Shown here piece after piece: positions 29,017 to 36,751 of a stretch of DNA of 64,000 nucleotides. Below the pieces are notes generated by a model that saw only the letters and a program-made list of their open reading frames with translations, ran no database searches and was not told where the DNA came from. The stretch is from Maricaulis sp036231565 (lineage in GTDB: Bacteria; Pseudomonadota; Alphaproteobacteria; Caulobacterales; Maricaulaceae). The position numbers and the translations under genes are program-made. The number at the start of each line of letters is the position of its first letter. Position 1 is the stretch's first letter. The stretch lies in the NCBI GenBank assembly GCA_036231565.1, contig JAZAHA010000017.1, forward strand, positions 1 to 64,000, given 5' to 3'.

Positions 29017-29028
29017 GGTAGCGATAAC
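29017..29028. promoter_or_regulatory. possible second LacI-type site, upstream of fba
   Basis: GGTAGCGATAAC matches the gap-upstream palindrome GGTAACGTTACC at 9 of 12 positions and keeps the central CG. It lies about 140 bases before the fba start. The match is imperfect, so this is a suggestion only: it would place both transcription units of the cluster under one regulator. Confidence 0.3.
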
Positions 29029-29120
29029 ATCGGGTAGCCCGCGGGCGAGCCCGGCCGATCGCCGGAGGGCGGTGGGCAAGCGGCGCCCGGCGTATTAAAA
29101 GGGCTCTGCGGTAGACAACG

Positions 29121-29141
29121 GGCGGACCGCGGCGGTCCGCC
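29121..29141. promoter_or_regulatory. perfect GC-rich inverted repeat in the fba upstream region
   Basis: Two perfect 9-base arms (GGCGGACCG and CGGTCCGCC) surround a 3-base centre, 29 bases upstream of the fba ATG. No T run follows on the plus strand, so it is not a normal terminator. It could be an operator or a 5' UTR hairpin. Confidence 0.5.
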
Positions 29142-29170
29142 AATCGGTATTTAAAGCTGGGGTAGACGCG

Positions 29171-30208
29171 ATGGATCTCGATCAACTCAACGAAACCGCC
29201 TGTGCCATGGTGGCGCCGGGCAAGGGCATTCTCGCGGCGGACGAGTCGACGGGCACGATCGGCAAGCGCTTTGCCTCGATCGGTCTGGAGAACACGCCGG
29301 ACAATCGCCGGGACTGGCGCGAAATGCTGTTCCGCACCGAAACGGCGATGAATGAGCACGTCTCCGGCGTCATCCTGTACGACGAGACCATCCGCCAGAG
29401 CGCCAAGGACGGCACCACGCTGGTCCAGCTGATCCGCAATGCCGGCGCGATCCCGGGCATCAAGGTCGATACCGGCGCCAAGGCGCTGGCCGGCGCCGAG
29501 GGCGAGACCGTGACCGAGGGCCTGGATGGTCTGCGCGACCGCCTGGCGGACTATTACGAGCTCGGTGCGCGTTTCGCGAAATGGCGTGCCGTCATCAATA
29601 TCGGCCAGAATGGCGATGACAGCGTGCCCAGCCAGTACTGCATCAATGTGAACATGCACGCCCTGGCCCGCTATGCAGCGCTGTGCCAGGAAGCCAATAT
29701 CGTTCCGATCGTCGAGCCGGAAGTCATCATGGATGGCAATCACTCGATCGAGCGCTGCTATGAAGTCACCGAATTCGCGCTGAAAACCCTCTATCGCGAA
29801 CTGTTCGACCAGGGCGTCGTACTGGAAGGCACGATCCTCAAGCCGAACATGGTGATCTCCGGTACCACCGCCGATGACCGTGCGGGCATCGAGGAAGTCG
29901 CCGACATGACCGTGCAGTGCCTGGCCAATTGCGTGCCTGCCGCCGTGCCGGGCATCGCCTTCCTGTCGGGCGGGCAAAGCGACGAGGAGGCCACGGCCCA
30001 CCTTAACGCCATGAATGCCAGCTACGACCTGCCCTGGCCGCTCACCTTCTCCTACGGCCGTGCCCTGCAGGCCGCACCGCTGAAGGCCTGGGCCGGCAAG
30101 GCCGAGAATGTTGCTGCAGGCCAGGCCGCCTTCAACCACCGCGCCCGCATGAACGGCCTCGCCTCGCTCGGCGAATGGGACGCGGCAATGGAGAAGGAAA
30201 CGGCGTAA
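29171..30208 (+). CDS. fba: class I fructose-bisphosphate aldolase
   Basis: The 345-residue enzyme is of the Schiff-base (class I) type, resembling the animal/plant aldolases. It has GILAADESTGTIGKRF near the N-terminus and the Schiff-base lysine in LEGTILKPNMV (near residue 223). FLSGGQSDEEATAHLNAMN and the end region FSYGRALQAAPLKAWAGK are also present. It cleaves or forms fructose-1,6-bisphosphate. It is downstream of gap-pgk with its own 184-base upstream region and a strong terminator after it. Confidence 0.96.
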   Translation: MDLDQLNETACAMVAPGKGILAADESTGTIGKRFASIGLENTPDNRRDWREMLFRTETAMNEHVSGVILYDETIRQSAKDGTTLVQLIRNAGAIPGIKVDTGAKALAGAEGETVTEGLDGLRDRLADYYELGARFAKWRAVINIGQNGDDSVPSQYCINVNMHALARYAALCQEANIVPIVEPEVIMDGNHSIERCYEVTEFALKTLYRELFDQGVVLEGTILKPNMVISGTTADDRAGIEEVADMTVQCLANCVPAAVPGIAFLSGGQSDEEATAHLNAMNASYDLPWPLTFSYGRALQAAPLKAWAGKAENVAAGQAAFNHRARMNGLASLGEWDAAMEKETA

Positions 30209-30237
30209 GCCGCCGGACCTTCGACACGCGATCAAGC

Positions 30238-30267
30238 AAAGCCCCGGCCTGCCAGCCGGGGCTTTTT
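30238..30267 (+). terminator. intrinsic terminator after fba
   Basis: An 11-base perfect stem (AAAGCCCCGGC with GCCGGGGCTTT) and a short loop are followed by T residues, 30 bases after the fba stop. The A run on the left side means it can also end the convergent minus-strand gene at 30275. Confidence 0.9.
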
Positions 30268-30274
30268 GCTGGTG

Positions 30275-30718
30275 TCAGGATTGCGGTGCCAGAACGTACC
30301 AGCGCACGGCCATTGGGAAAGCCTGCGGATCGGATCCCGTCGCCAGGCTCTCCATGGTCCCGGTCGTCGAGAACATGGCCTGCCACTCCATATCGCCGCC
30401 CCGGAAGCGGATTGCATCGCGTTCTGCGTTGGGCGACTGGGCCGGAATGGCCTCGACCTGGGCGTAGACCTCACCCTCGAAAATCGTCAGGAAGCTGGCA
30501 TCGTCGACATGTTCGACGGTCTGGCTCGCCCAACCGACACGCACCGGCCGGCCGGATCGGACATGGTCGATCAGGACGGTCTTGCTTCCGGCCATTGCAT
30601 CGCCGGCGGCATCGTTTGCATAGACAAGCCGCCAGTCCGACTGCGCCATCCCAGGCGACGCAAGACACGCCGTTGCGGCCAGAGCCACGACAGTGAACGA
30701 AAAGGGATGAGGTTTCAT
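30275..30718 (-). CDS. small secreted protein of unknown function
   Basis: I use the ATG at 30718, which has GGAGC nine bases upstream and opens a clear signal peptide (MKPHPFSFTVVALAATACLA, cleaved near MAQS at about residue 26). The mature protein is about 120 residues with mixed beta-type sequence, one tryptophan-rich block (MEWQAMF) and no cysteine. I do not recognise the family. It is convergent with fba. Confidence 0.6.
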   Translation of the reverse strand: MKPHPFSFTVVALAATACLASPGMAQSDWRLVYANDAAGDAMAGSKTVLIDHVRSGRPVRVGWASQTVEHVDDASFLTIFEGEVYAQVEAIPAQSPNAERDAIRFRGGDMEWQAMFSTTGTMESLATGSDPQAFPMAVRWYVLAPQS

Positions 30719-30824
30719 GTTCGGTGCTCCCGGAGTTTCGCGATGCCTGCCTCTAACGTGTGGAGCGGCTGCGAGACAGGGTGCGGGAGTCGCAAGTCCA
30801 TCACGGTCGTGTGAGCCGGGAGAC

Positions 30825-30852
30825 AAAAAAACGGGGCCCCGCGGGGCCCCGT
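30825..30852 (-). terminator. intrinsic terminator after the PPC-like secreted protein gene
   Basis: A perfect 10-base stem (ACGGGGCCCC with GGGGCCCCGT) and a two-base centre are followed on the minus strand by seven T residues. It lies 26 bases past the stop codon of the gene at 30878. Confidence 0.88.
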
Positions 30853-30877
30853 TCTCGTTTCGGATATCGCCGGTGGA

Positions 30878-31345
30878 CTAGTTGCCCAGCTCGGAGATGG
30901 TCAGCGTGGCCGAGGCCATGCCGCTGCCGGAACCATAGGTGCCGATCCAGATGTCGTACTGGCCGGACCGCGGGCTCGACCAGGACACCATCGGGTTCAG
31001 GCCGTTGCTGTCGTCATTGCAGTACCAGGAGCCGTCCGGCGCGTTGACGACGATCGTCGTGTCGGCGTTCGAGCGGGCACCGATATAGAGCGGCAGGCTG
31101 CCGGCATTGTAGTGCAGGCGGTAGTCCGGAGCGCTGGCGATCATGCCGCGGCAAGAGCCGCCGAGCGAAGAGCCGGCGTCGATATTGCCGCCCGCGGTGA
31201 TGGAGACCGTGTACGGGTCCGGAGCGAAACCGGCCGTCAGCGTGGTCTGGCCGAAGGTCGGGCTTTGCGACCAGTCCTGGGCGGCAGCAGCGCCGGCAAC
31301 CGCAGCAGCGGCAATCGTGGCGGCGAAAATGGTTTTGATGGACAT
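30878..31345 (-). CDS. secreted protein with a PPC-like beta-sandwich domain
   Basis: The 155-residue precursor has a signal peptide (cleaved after AAAAQ, about residue 23). The mature part looks like a bacterial pre-peptidase C-terminal (PPC)-type beta sandwich: SITAGGNIDAG, a paired cysteine region (GGSCRG and WYCNDD), NPMVSWSSPRSGQYDIWIGT and a final strand ATLTISELGN. Such domains are usually appended to secreted proteases, but here it stands alone. The role is unknown; it may bind a surface or a partner enzyme. It has its own terminator. Confidence 0.7.
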   Translation of the reverse strand: MSIKTIFAATIAAAAVAGAAAAQDWSQSPTFGQTTLTAGFAPDPYTVSITAGGNIDAGSSLGGSCRGMIASAPDYRLHYNAGSLPLYIGARSNADTTIVVNAPDGSWYCNDDSNGLNPMVSWSSPRSGQYDIWIGTYGSGSGMASATLTISELGN

Positions 31346-31518
31346 GAATTCCCCCTGCGTAAAGATAACGGGAGGCCCACGACCATCCCTCGGGGCTGCT
31401 TCTCACATAATGCAGATGAAGGGAAGCTGAACGTAGGCGCGGTGACGATTTGCCCTGCACGCAATGCCGGGCGCTGAAAACGGTTGTCGGCCGAAGGGCG
31501 AGCTGCCAGAAGAGCCGC

Positions 31519-32133
31519 ATGACGACCGCGCTCTACCTGATCACCCCGCCCCGTATCGACGAGACTTTCGCTGCCCGCCTGGCCGAAACGCTGGATGGCG
31601 GCGAGGTGGCGGCACTGCAGATCCGCCTGAAGGATCATTCGCGCGACGAGGTCCGGGCCCTCGCCCCGGCCCTTATCGAGGCGGCCCATGCCCGCGACGT
31701 GGCCGTGATCCTGAATGACGATCCCGAACTCGCCGCCGAACTGGGCTGTGACGGTGTCCATATCGGCCAGCAGGACGGGAGCGTAAAGGCTGCGCGCGCC
31801 ATCATGGGCAAGGACCGCACGGTCGGCGTCACCTGTCATGACAGCCGCCATCTGGCGATGGTCGCCGGCGAAGCCGGTGCAGACTATGTCGCCTTCGGCG
31901 CCTTCTATCCGACCTCGACCAAGGACGCCCCGACGCAGGCCGAGCCGGGCCTCCTGACCTGGTGGACCGAATTGTTCGAACTGCCCTGTGTCGCGATCGG
32001 CGGGATCACGGTCGACAATGCCGCGCCGCTGGTCGAGGCGGGGGCCGATTTCCTCGCCGTTTCCGGCGGTGTCTGGAACCATCCCGGCGGACCCGCCGCT
32101 GCGGTGCAGGCATTCAACGAAGTGTGCCGCTGA
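31519..32133 (+). CDS. thiE: thiamine phosphate synthase
   Basis: The 204-residue TIM-barrel enzyme joins the thiazole and pyrimidine units of thiamine. Motifs are LQIRLKD, ILNDDPELA, DGVHIGQ, VGVTCHDS, YVAFGAFYPTSTK and AIGGIT. I use the ATG at 31519 with AGAAGAG upstream and discard the longer in-frame extension, which has no homology. It stands alone and I see no TPP riboswitch in the upstream region. Some family members next to other genes act as thiazole salvage proteins, which cannot be excluded. Confidence 0.87.
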   Translation: MTTALYLITPPRIDETFAARLAETLDGGEVAALQIRLKDHSRDEVRALAPALIEAAHARDVAVILNDDPELAAELGCDGVHIGQQDGSVKAARAIMGKDRTVGVTCHDSRHLAMVAGEAGADYVAFGAFYPTSTKDAPTQAEPGLLTWWTELFELPCVAIGGITVDNAAPLVEAGADFLAVSGGVWNHPGGPAAAVQAFNEVCR

Positions 32134-32209
32134 GCGGGCAGCTGTGAGGGCCGGATGTGACCGCTATGTCACTTGACCGGCACCCCTGCGTCGCGCTGAA
32201 AGAGACGTC

Positions 32210-33343
32210 ATGATCCGATCCGTCCTGACCGCTGCCTGCCTTGCTGTCCTCTCCGCCGCTCACGCGCAGGAGGACCCGGGTGCGACATTTCCCGACGAGC
32301 TGATCCTGCTGCCCGAGGACGTGCAGCGCGATGCCCAGGCCGGTGATTTCGATGCCGAGACGGCCGAGGTCCCGACCGGCATGACACCCGCACAGGAAGC
32401 CTGGTACCGGGCACAGATGGCCTTCGTCAGCGAGGACTGGTACCTGGCGCGCCGTTATGCCGAGACCGCTGCCGTGTCGGGTATCGCCGATGCTGCCGCG
32501 CTGGCGGGGCTGATGGCACGCGATGGCCGGGGCGGTGAGGCGGACATGGCCGCCGCCGCCGGCTGGTTCCGCCGGGCTGCCGAGCAGGAGCACCCTGTTG
32601 CGCTCTACCAGCTCGGTCTGCTGGCCCGGTTGGGCGATGACAGTCTTGATCTGGGTGAGCCGCGCCGCTGGTTCGAACGCGCTGCCCGGGCCGGTCATAT
32701 CGACGCCATGGTCGCCTATGCGCTGGCACTGAAAGCCTCGTCGGTCCCGCAGGATGGCCAGTCGGCCCGGCGCTGGGCGGAACGGGCGGCCCAACAGGGA
32801 TCGGCCGAAGGCATGTACCAGCTGGCCCAGATGCTCGATGCCGGCGATGGCGGTGAACGCGACGCCGAAGGCGCGCGTATCTGGTACGAGCGGGCGGCCG
32901 ACGCCAATCTGGCCGAAGGCGCTTTCCAGGCCGGCATGATGTGGGCCGATGGCGAGGGCGGCGAGCAGGACGACGTCGAAGCAAGGCGCTGGCTGCGCAT
33001 TGCAGCAGAAAGCAACTACCCGCCGGCCCAGGGCCAGTACGGGTTGATGCTCTACCAGGGGCGCGGCGGCGAGGCCGATGCCGAGCTGGCGGCCCACTGG
33101 TTCGGCCAGGGCGCGCGCGGCGGCGATGCGGAAAGCCAGTACCTCTATGCCTTCGTGCTGGCCCAGGGGGATGGCGTCGAACAGGATCTCGAGGCGGCCT
33201 ATCGCTGGGTGGTTGCAGCCGGCGCGGACGCGCTGGGCGCACCGGTTCACAACCGCGACCGCGACCGTCTGCAGGCTGCACTCGAACGCGCCCTGCCGCT
33301 GGAAGTCCAGGCGCGTGTCCGCGAGGCCGGCGCGGGCGACTGA
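32210..33343 (+). CDS. secreted Sel1-repeat (SLR) protein
   Basis: The 377-residue protein has a signal peptide ending AHAQ (about residue 20). From about residue 90 a run of Sel1-like helical repeats follows, with phrases such as AAGWFRRAAEQEHPVALYQL, RWFERAARAGHIDAM and YQLAQMLDAGDGG at a spacing of about 36 residues; I count at least six. SLR proteins scaffold protein complexes in the envelope. No enzymatic domain is seen. It is 104 bases upstream of efp on the same strand. Confidence 0.87.
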   Translation: MIRSVLTAACLAVLSAAHAQEDPGATFPDELILLPEDVQRDAQAGDFDAETAEVPTGMTPAQEAWYRAQMAFVSEDWYLARRYAETAAVSGIADAAALAGLMARDGRGGEADMAAAAGWFRRAAEQEHPVALYQLGLLARLGDDSLDLGEPRRWFERAARAGHIDAMVAYALALKASSVPQDGQSARRWAERAAQQGSAEGMYQLAQMLDAGDGGERDAEGARIWYERAADANLAEGAFQAGMMWADGEGGEQDDVEARRWLRIAAESNYPPAQGQYGLMLYQGRGGEADAELAAHWFGQGARGGDAESQYLYAFVLAQGDGVEQDLEAAYRWVVAAGADALGAPVHNRDRDRLQAALERALPLEVQARVREAGAGD

Positions 33344-33447
33344 GCCGATTGCGGCACCGCGCTTGCCGTTCCCTGTCCTCGCTGATAGGAGAGCGCCACC
33401 TCGCGGCCATCCGGCCGCTGTTCCGCTTATTGCCCCAAGGTGACGGC

Positions 33448-34014
33448 ATGAAGATCAACGGCAATGAAATCCGGCCCGGCAACGTCCTGATGCACCAGGA
33501 TACGCTGTGGGTTGCGGTGAAGACCGACCACGTGAAACCGGGCAAGGGCGGCGCTTTCGCCCAGGTCGAGCTGAAGAACCTGCTCGATGGCCGCAAGCTG
33601 AACGAACGCTTCCGCGCCGCCGACAAGGTCGAGCGCGTCCGTCTGGAGCAGAAGGATCACACCTTCCTGTTCGACACCGGCGACATGCTCACCTTCATGG
33701 ACTCCGAAAGCTATGAGCAGATCGAGCTGCAGAAGGATTTCGTCGGCGAGGACCGCGCGGCCTACCTGCAGGAAGGCATGACGGTTGTCGTCGAATTCCA
33801 TGAAGATCGCCCGATCGGCATTTCCCTGCCGCAGCACGTGACGCTGGAAGTGGCCGAGACCGAGCCGGTCGTGAAGGGCCAGACGGCGGCCAACTCCTAC
33901 AAGCCCGCCATCCTGTCCAACGGTGTGCGCTCTTCCGTGCCGCCCTTCGTCGGTATCGGCGAGAAGATCATCGTTGCCACCGAGGACGGTTCCTACGTCC
34001 GCCGCGCGGACTGA
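33448..34014 (+). CDS. efp: translation elongation factor P
   Basis: The 188-residue factor has three domains: KOW-like (residues 1 to about 64), OB (about 65-128) and C-terminal OB (about 129-188). It rescues ribosomes stalled at polyproline. The tip of domain I has KPGKGGA, where Lys-33 would be the residue that is post-translationally modified. The modifying enzymes are not in the window. The ATG at 33448 is the right start; the open frame extends upstream over the end of the Sel1 gene without homology. suhB follows after six bases. Confidence 0.96.
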   Translation: MKINGNEIRPGNVLMHQDTLWVAVKTDHVKPGKGGAFAQVELKNLLDGRKLNERFRAADKVERVRLEQKDHTFLFDTGDMLTFMDSESYEQIELQKDFVGEDRAAYLQEGMTVVVEFHEDRPIGISLPQHVTLEVAETEPVVKGQTAANSYKPAILSNGVRSSVPPFVGIGEKIIVATEDGSYVRRAD

Positions 34015-34020
34015 TCCGGC

Positions 34021-34818
34021 ATGGGTGCCCTTTCTCCTCTCCTGACCGTGATGACCGAAGTGGCCGCCCGCGCCGGGCGGTCCCTGAATCGCGACTTCCG
34101 TGATGTCGAGCACCTGCAGGTATCCCGCAAGGGCCCGGCCGACTTCGTTTCGGTGGCGGACAAGAAGGCCGAGGACATCATCTATGACCGTCTGACCCAG
34201 GCTCGCCCGGGCTACGGTTTTCTGATGGAAGAGCGCGGCGTGGTCGAGGGCACCGACCGGTCCCACCGCTGGATCGTCGATCCGCTGGACGGGACGCTCA
34301 ACTTCCTGCACGGCATGCCGCACTTTGCCGTTTCGATCGCGCTGGAGCGCGAGGGCGAGCTGGTCGCCGGCGTGATTTACAATCCCGCCACCGACGAGAT
34401 GTTCCACGCCGAGAAGGGCCGCGGTGCCTGGCTGGCGGACCGCCGTCTGCGCGTAGCCAATCGCAAGCATTTCGACGAAGCGGTGATCGCCACCGGCATG
34501 CCCTTCATGGGCAAGACCGGTCATGCCCGCTTCCTCAAGGAATTGCACCAGATCATGCCCTACACGGCGGGAATCCGCCGCATGGGCTCCGCGGCGCTCG
34601 ATCTCGCCTGGGTCGCGGCCGGCCGCTATGACGGTTTCTGGGAACGCAATCTGAAACCCTGGGATATCGCAGCCGGTATCGTGCTGGTGAAAGAGGCCGG
34701 CGGTTTCGTGGCCGAGGCCGATGGTGGCGAGGACATCCTGCGTACCGGCAATATCGCTGCCGGCAACGAGGACATGCTCGCCGAACTCGCCGCACGCCTG
34801 AAGAAGGCGTCGGCCTAG
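34021..34818 (+). CDS. suhB: inositol monophosphatase family protein (SuhB-like)
   Basis: The 265-residue magnesium-dependent phosphatase has the metal-binding motifs EERG (about residue 70), WIVDPLDGTLNFLHG (about 82-96) and the C-terminal WDIAAGIVLVKEAGG. In bacteria SuhB dephosphorylates inositol-1-phosphate and also acts in rRNA antitermination complexes. It lies six bases after efp, so the two are co-transcribed, an arrangement that links it to translation. Confidence 0.92.
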   Translation: MGALSPLLTVMTEVAARAGRSLNRDFRDVEHLQVSRKGPADFVSVADKKAEDIIYDRLTQARPGYGFLMEERGVVEGTDRSHRWIVDPLDGTLNFLHGMPHFAVSIALEREGELVAGVIYNPATDEMFHAEKGRGAWLADRRLRVANRKHFDEAVIATGMPFMGKTGHARFLKELHQIMPYTAGIRRMGSAALDLAWVAAGRYDGFWERNLKPWDIAAGIVLVKEAGGFVAEADGGEDILRTGNIAAGNEDMLAELAARLKKASA

Positions 34819-34819
34819 C

Positions 34820-34915
34820 GCGGGATCGTTCCCTGAGGAACCGGTTCTGCTCCAGGCTCTTGAATGGTCGCGTGGTCGAACCGGTGAACCGGTACCCACT
34901 TCACCTGATCAGGCT
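34820..34915 (-). repeat. stop-codon-adjacent structured repeat, copy 2
   Basis: On the minus strand this starts AGCCTGATCAGGTGAAGTGG directly after the TGA of the azoR-like gene. The 50-nt core (34866-34915) has the same inner stem GGTGAA/TTCACC as copy 1; its outer stem is weaker (two mismatches in six). The tail to 34820 parallels copy 1. It fills the whole space between the convergent suhB and azoR-like genes. Confidence 0.75.
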
Positions 34916-35524
34916 TCAGGCTGCCAGCGTCTCGATCCGTGCGTGCGCGGCTTCGAGCTTCTCGGCTTCCGCAAACATCAGCTGCCCGGCGTCGATGATC
35001 TCGACATCGGTAATGCCGATGAATTTCAGCACATGCCTCATGTAGTCCGTGGCGAAGTCGGTCTCGCTGCCGGCCGCAACGCCGCCGGAGACATAGACCA
35101 GGATGGCGCGCTTGCCGGTCAGCAGGCCTTCCGGGCCGGCTTCGGTATAGCGGAAGGTTTCCCGGGCCCGGGCGACCAGGTCGATCCAGGCTTTCAGTGA
35201 GGCCGGAATGGTGAAGTTGTAGATCGGCACGGTAATGACGAGCGTGTCGGCCGCACGCAGTTCCGAAACCAGCCGGTCGGAGAAGGCCAGTGCCGCCTTC
35301 TGGTCGTCCGAGCGCTGGGCCGGATCGGTGAAGTTCGCGCCGATCCAGGTCTCGTCGACGAGGCGCATCGATCCGTCCGCAAGATCGCGGACCGTGATCC
35401 GTGTGTCCGGGCGCCCTGCCGTCAGGCGATCAATCACGCGATCGGCCAGGCGGCGGCTGTGCGAGCCCTCCCGGCGCATACTGGCATCGACGCGGAGGAT
35501 GTGGCGGGGCGAGGTATCGGTCAT
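34916..35524 (-). CDS. azoR: FMN-dependent NADH-azoreductase-like flavodoxin-fold protein
   Basis: The 202-residue protein has the AzoR pattern: an N-terminal strand with the FMN phosphate loop (DASMRREGSHSRRLAD), TVPIYNFTIPASLKAWID for the flavin, and RAILVYVSGGV near the nicotinamide site. These enzymes are quinone or azo reductases protecting against thiol stress. Its stop codon touches repeat copy 2. The 231-base region upstream, shared with the divergent MotA-like gene, contains AT-rich inverted repeats (GGAATT and AATTCC). Confidence 0.88.
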   Translation of the reverse strand: MTDTSPRHILRVDASMRREGSHSRRLADRVIDRLTAGRPDTRITVRDLADGSMRLVDETWIGANFTDPAQRSDDQKAALAFSDRLVSELRAADTLVITVPIYNFTIPASLKAWIDLVARARETFRYTEAGPEGLLTGKRAILVYVSGGVAAGSETDFATDYMRHVLKFIGITDVEIIDAGQLMFAEAEKLEAAHARIETLAA

Positions 35525-35755
35525 CGGAAGACTCCATCGGCTTGTCAGGACCGGCGGCGGGTCTGCCGCGCGACGACCGACAGTTAGGTTCCCTCCCGTC
35601 CGGATTTAATTCGCCTTTTGGAATTCCATTAATTCCGATCTGGAATAAGGTGTCGCGAGACGCCCGCGTACCCCGCGGCAGGCAGGCTTTGACCTCGCCT
35701 CCAAAATGTCCCAATCCGGGGTAAGGAAGGGCTGGAGCTGATACGAGGGGAAGGC

Positions 35756-36748
35756 ATGCCTGTTCTCGACCGGAACGATCGCACGCATTCCGCACCGGCG
35801 GTGCGCTTTACCGGACCCTGGCGCTATATCGTCTGGATGGCGCTGTTCACGGCTGCGGTTGCCGCCATCGCCCTGTTCCTGATCGAGCCGCTGGGAGCGG
35901 CATTCCGGGCCAATCCGGCGATCAATGGCCTGATCCTCGCGGTGCTCGTCATCGGCGTCATCTACACGTTCGCCCAGGCGCTGGGGATCGGGCCGGCGGC
36001 GCGCTGGCTTGTGCGCTTCCGCTCATCGGAAGACCCCGCCAGCCTGCCGCGGCCGCCCGCGCTCATCGCGCCGATGGCCTCAATGATCGGGCAGGCCGAT
36101 GGCCGGGTCTCGCTGTCGGCCGGCTCGGTACGCACCGTGCTCGACTCCGTCGGCGCCCGCATGTCGGAGGCCGGCGCCTTCACTCGCTATTTCGGCCGCC
36201 TGCTGATCTTTCTCGGCCTGCTCGGCACGTTCTGGGGCCTCCTGCAGGTCGTCTCGGATGTCGGCGAAGCTGTACGCGCCGTGACGGAGAGCTCGACGGG
36301 CGCGGAAGCCGACGTGCTGCGTCTGATGTCGGCCATCGAAGACCCGATCCAGGGCATGGGTACGGCGTTCGCCTCCTCCCTGTTCGGTCTGGCCGGCTCG
36401 CTGGTGATCGGCTTTCTCGATCTGCAGGCCAGCCGCGCGCAGAACCGCTTCTATAACGAGATCGAGGAATGGCTGTCCTCCATCTCCCGACTGGCGGCAG
36501 CCGGTCCGGCCGCGGCGGGCGATGGGGAGGTCTCCTCGGCCTATGTCGGCGCCCTTCTGGAGCAGACGGCTGAAACCCTCGACCGGCTGGCGCACACGCT
36601 GGAGCGCCATACCCGCCAGCTCGACACCACGCTGCAGCGCTTTGCCGAAGACAGCCGGGCATCGAACGAGGAGGGGGTGCGTGCCCTGCGCGACGAGCTG
36701 CGGGTCTTCATCCGTGCCCTGCAATCGCGGGAGCGGGGAGGGGAATAA
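35756..36748 (+). CDS. MotA/TolQ/ExbB-like proton channel protein, orphan
   Basis: The 330-residue protein appears to have four membrane helices (about 25-46, 57-80, 142-168, 201-225). The last two carry the polar residues typical of the proton path (GLLGTFWGL and MGTAFASSLFGLAGS). The C-terminal region (about 265-330) is helical and cytoplasmic (ETLDRLAHTLERHTRQLD). It resembles MotA/TolQ/ExbB and ZorA stator proteins but no flagellar, Tol or TonB gene is near. The next gene, three bases downstream, is a MotB-like partner. The motor this would drive is unknown. GGGGAAGG precedes the start. Confidence 0.82.
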   Translation: MPVLDRNDRTHSAPAVRFTGPWRYIVWMALFTAAVAAIALFLIEPLGAAFRANPAINGLILAVLVIGVIYTFAQALGIGPAARWLVRFRSSEDPASLPRPPALIAPMASMIGQADGRVSLSAGSVRTVLDSVGARMSEAGAFTRYFGRLLIFLGLLGTFWGLLQVVSDVGEAVRAVTESSTGAEADVLRLMSAIEDPIQGMGTAFASSLFGLAGSLVIGFLDLQASRAQNRFYNEIEEWLSSISRLAAAGPAAAGDGEVSSAYVGALLEQTAETLDRLAHTLERHTRQLDTTLQRFAEDSRASNEEGVRALRDELRVFIRALQSRERGGE

Positions 36749-36751
36749 GCC

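Noticed and set aside
31346..31518. TPP riboswitch before thiE
   Set aside because: I see no thi-box sequences or the expected multi-stem fold in this region.
32941..33447. Long N-terminal extension of elongation factor P
   Set aside because: It overlaps the Sel1-repeat gene in another frame and has no homology; EF-P starts at 33448.
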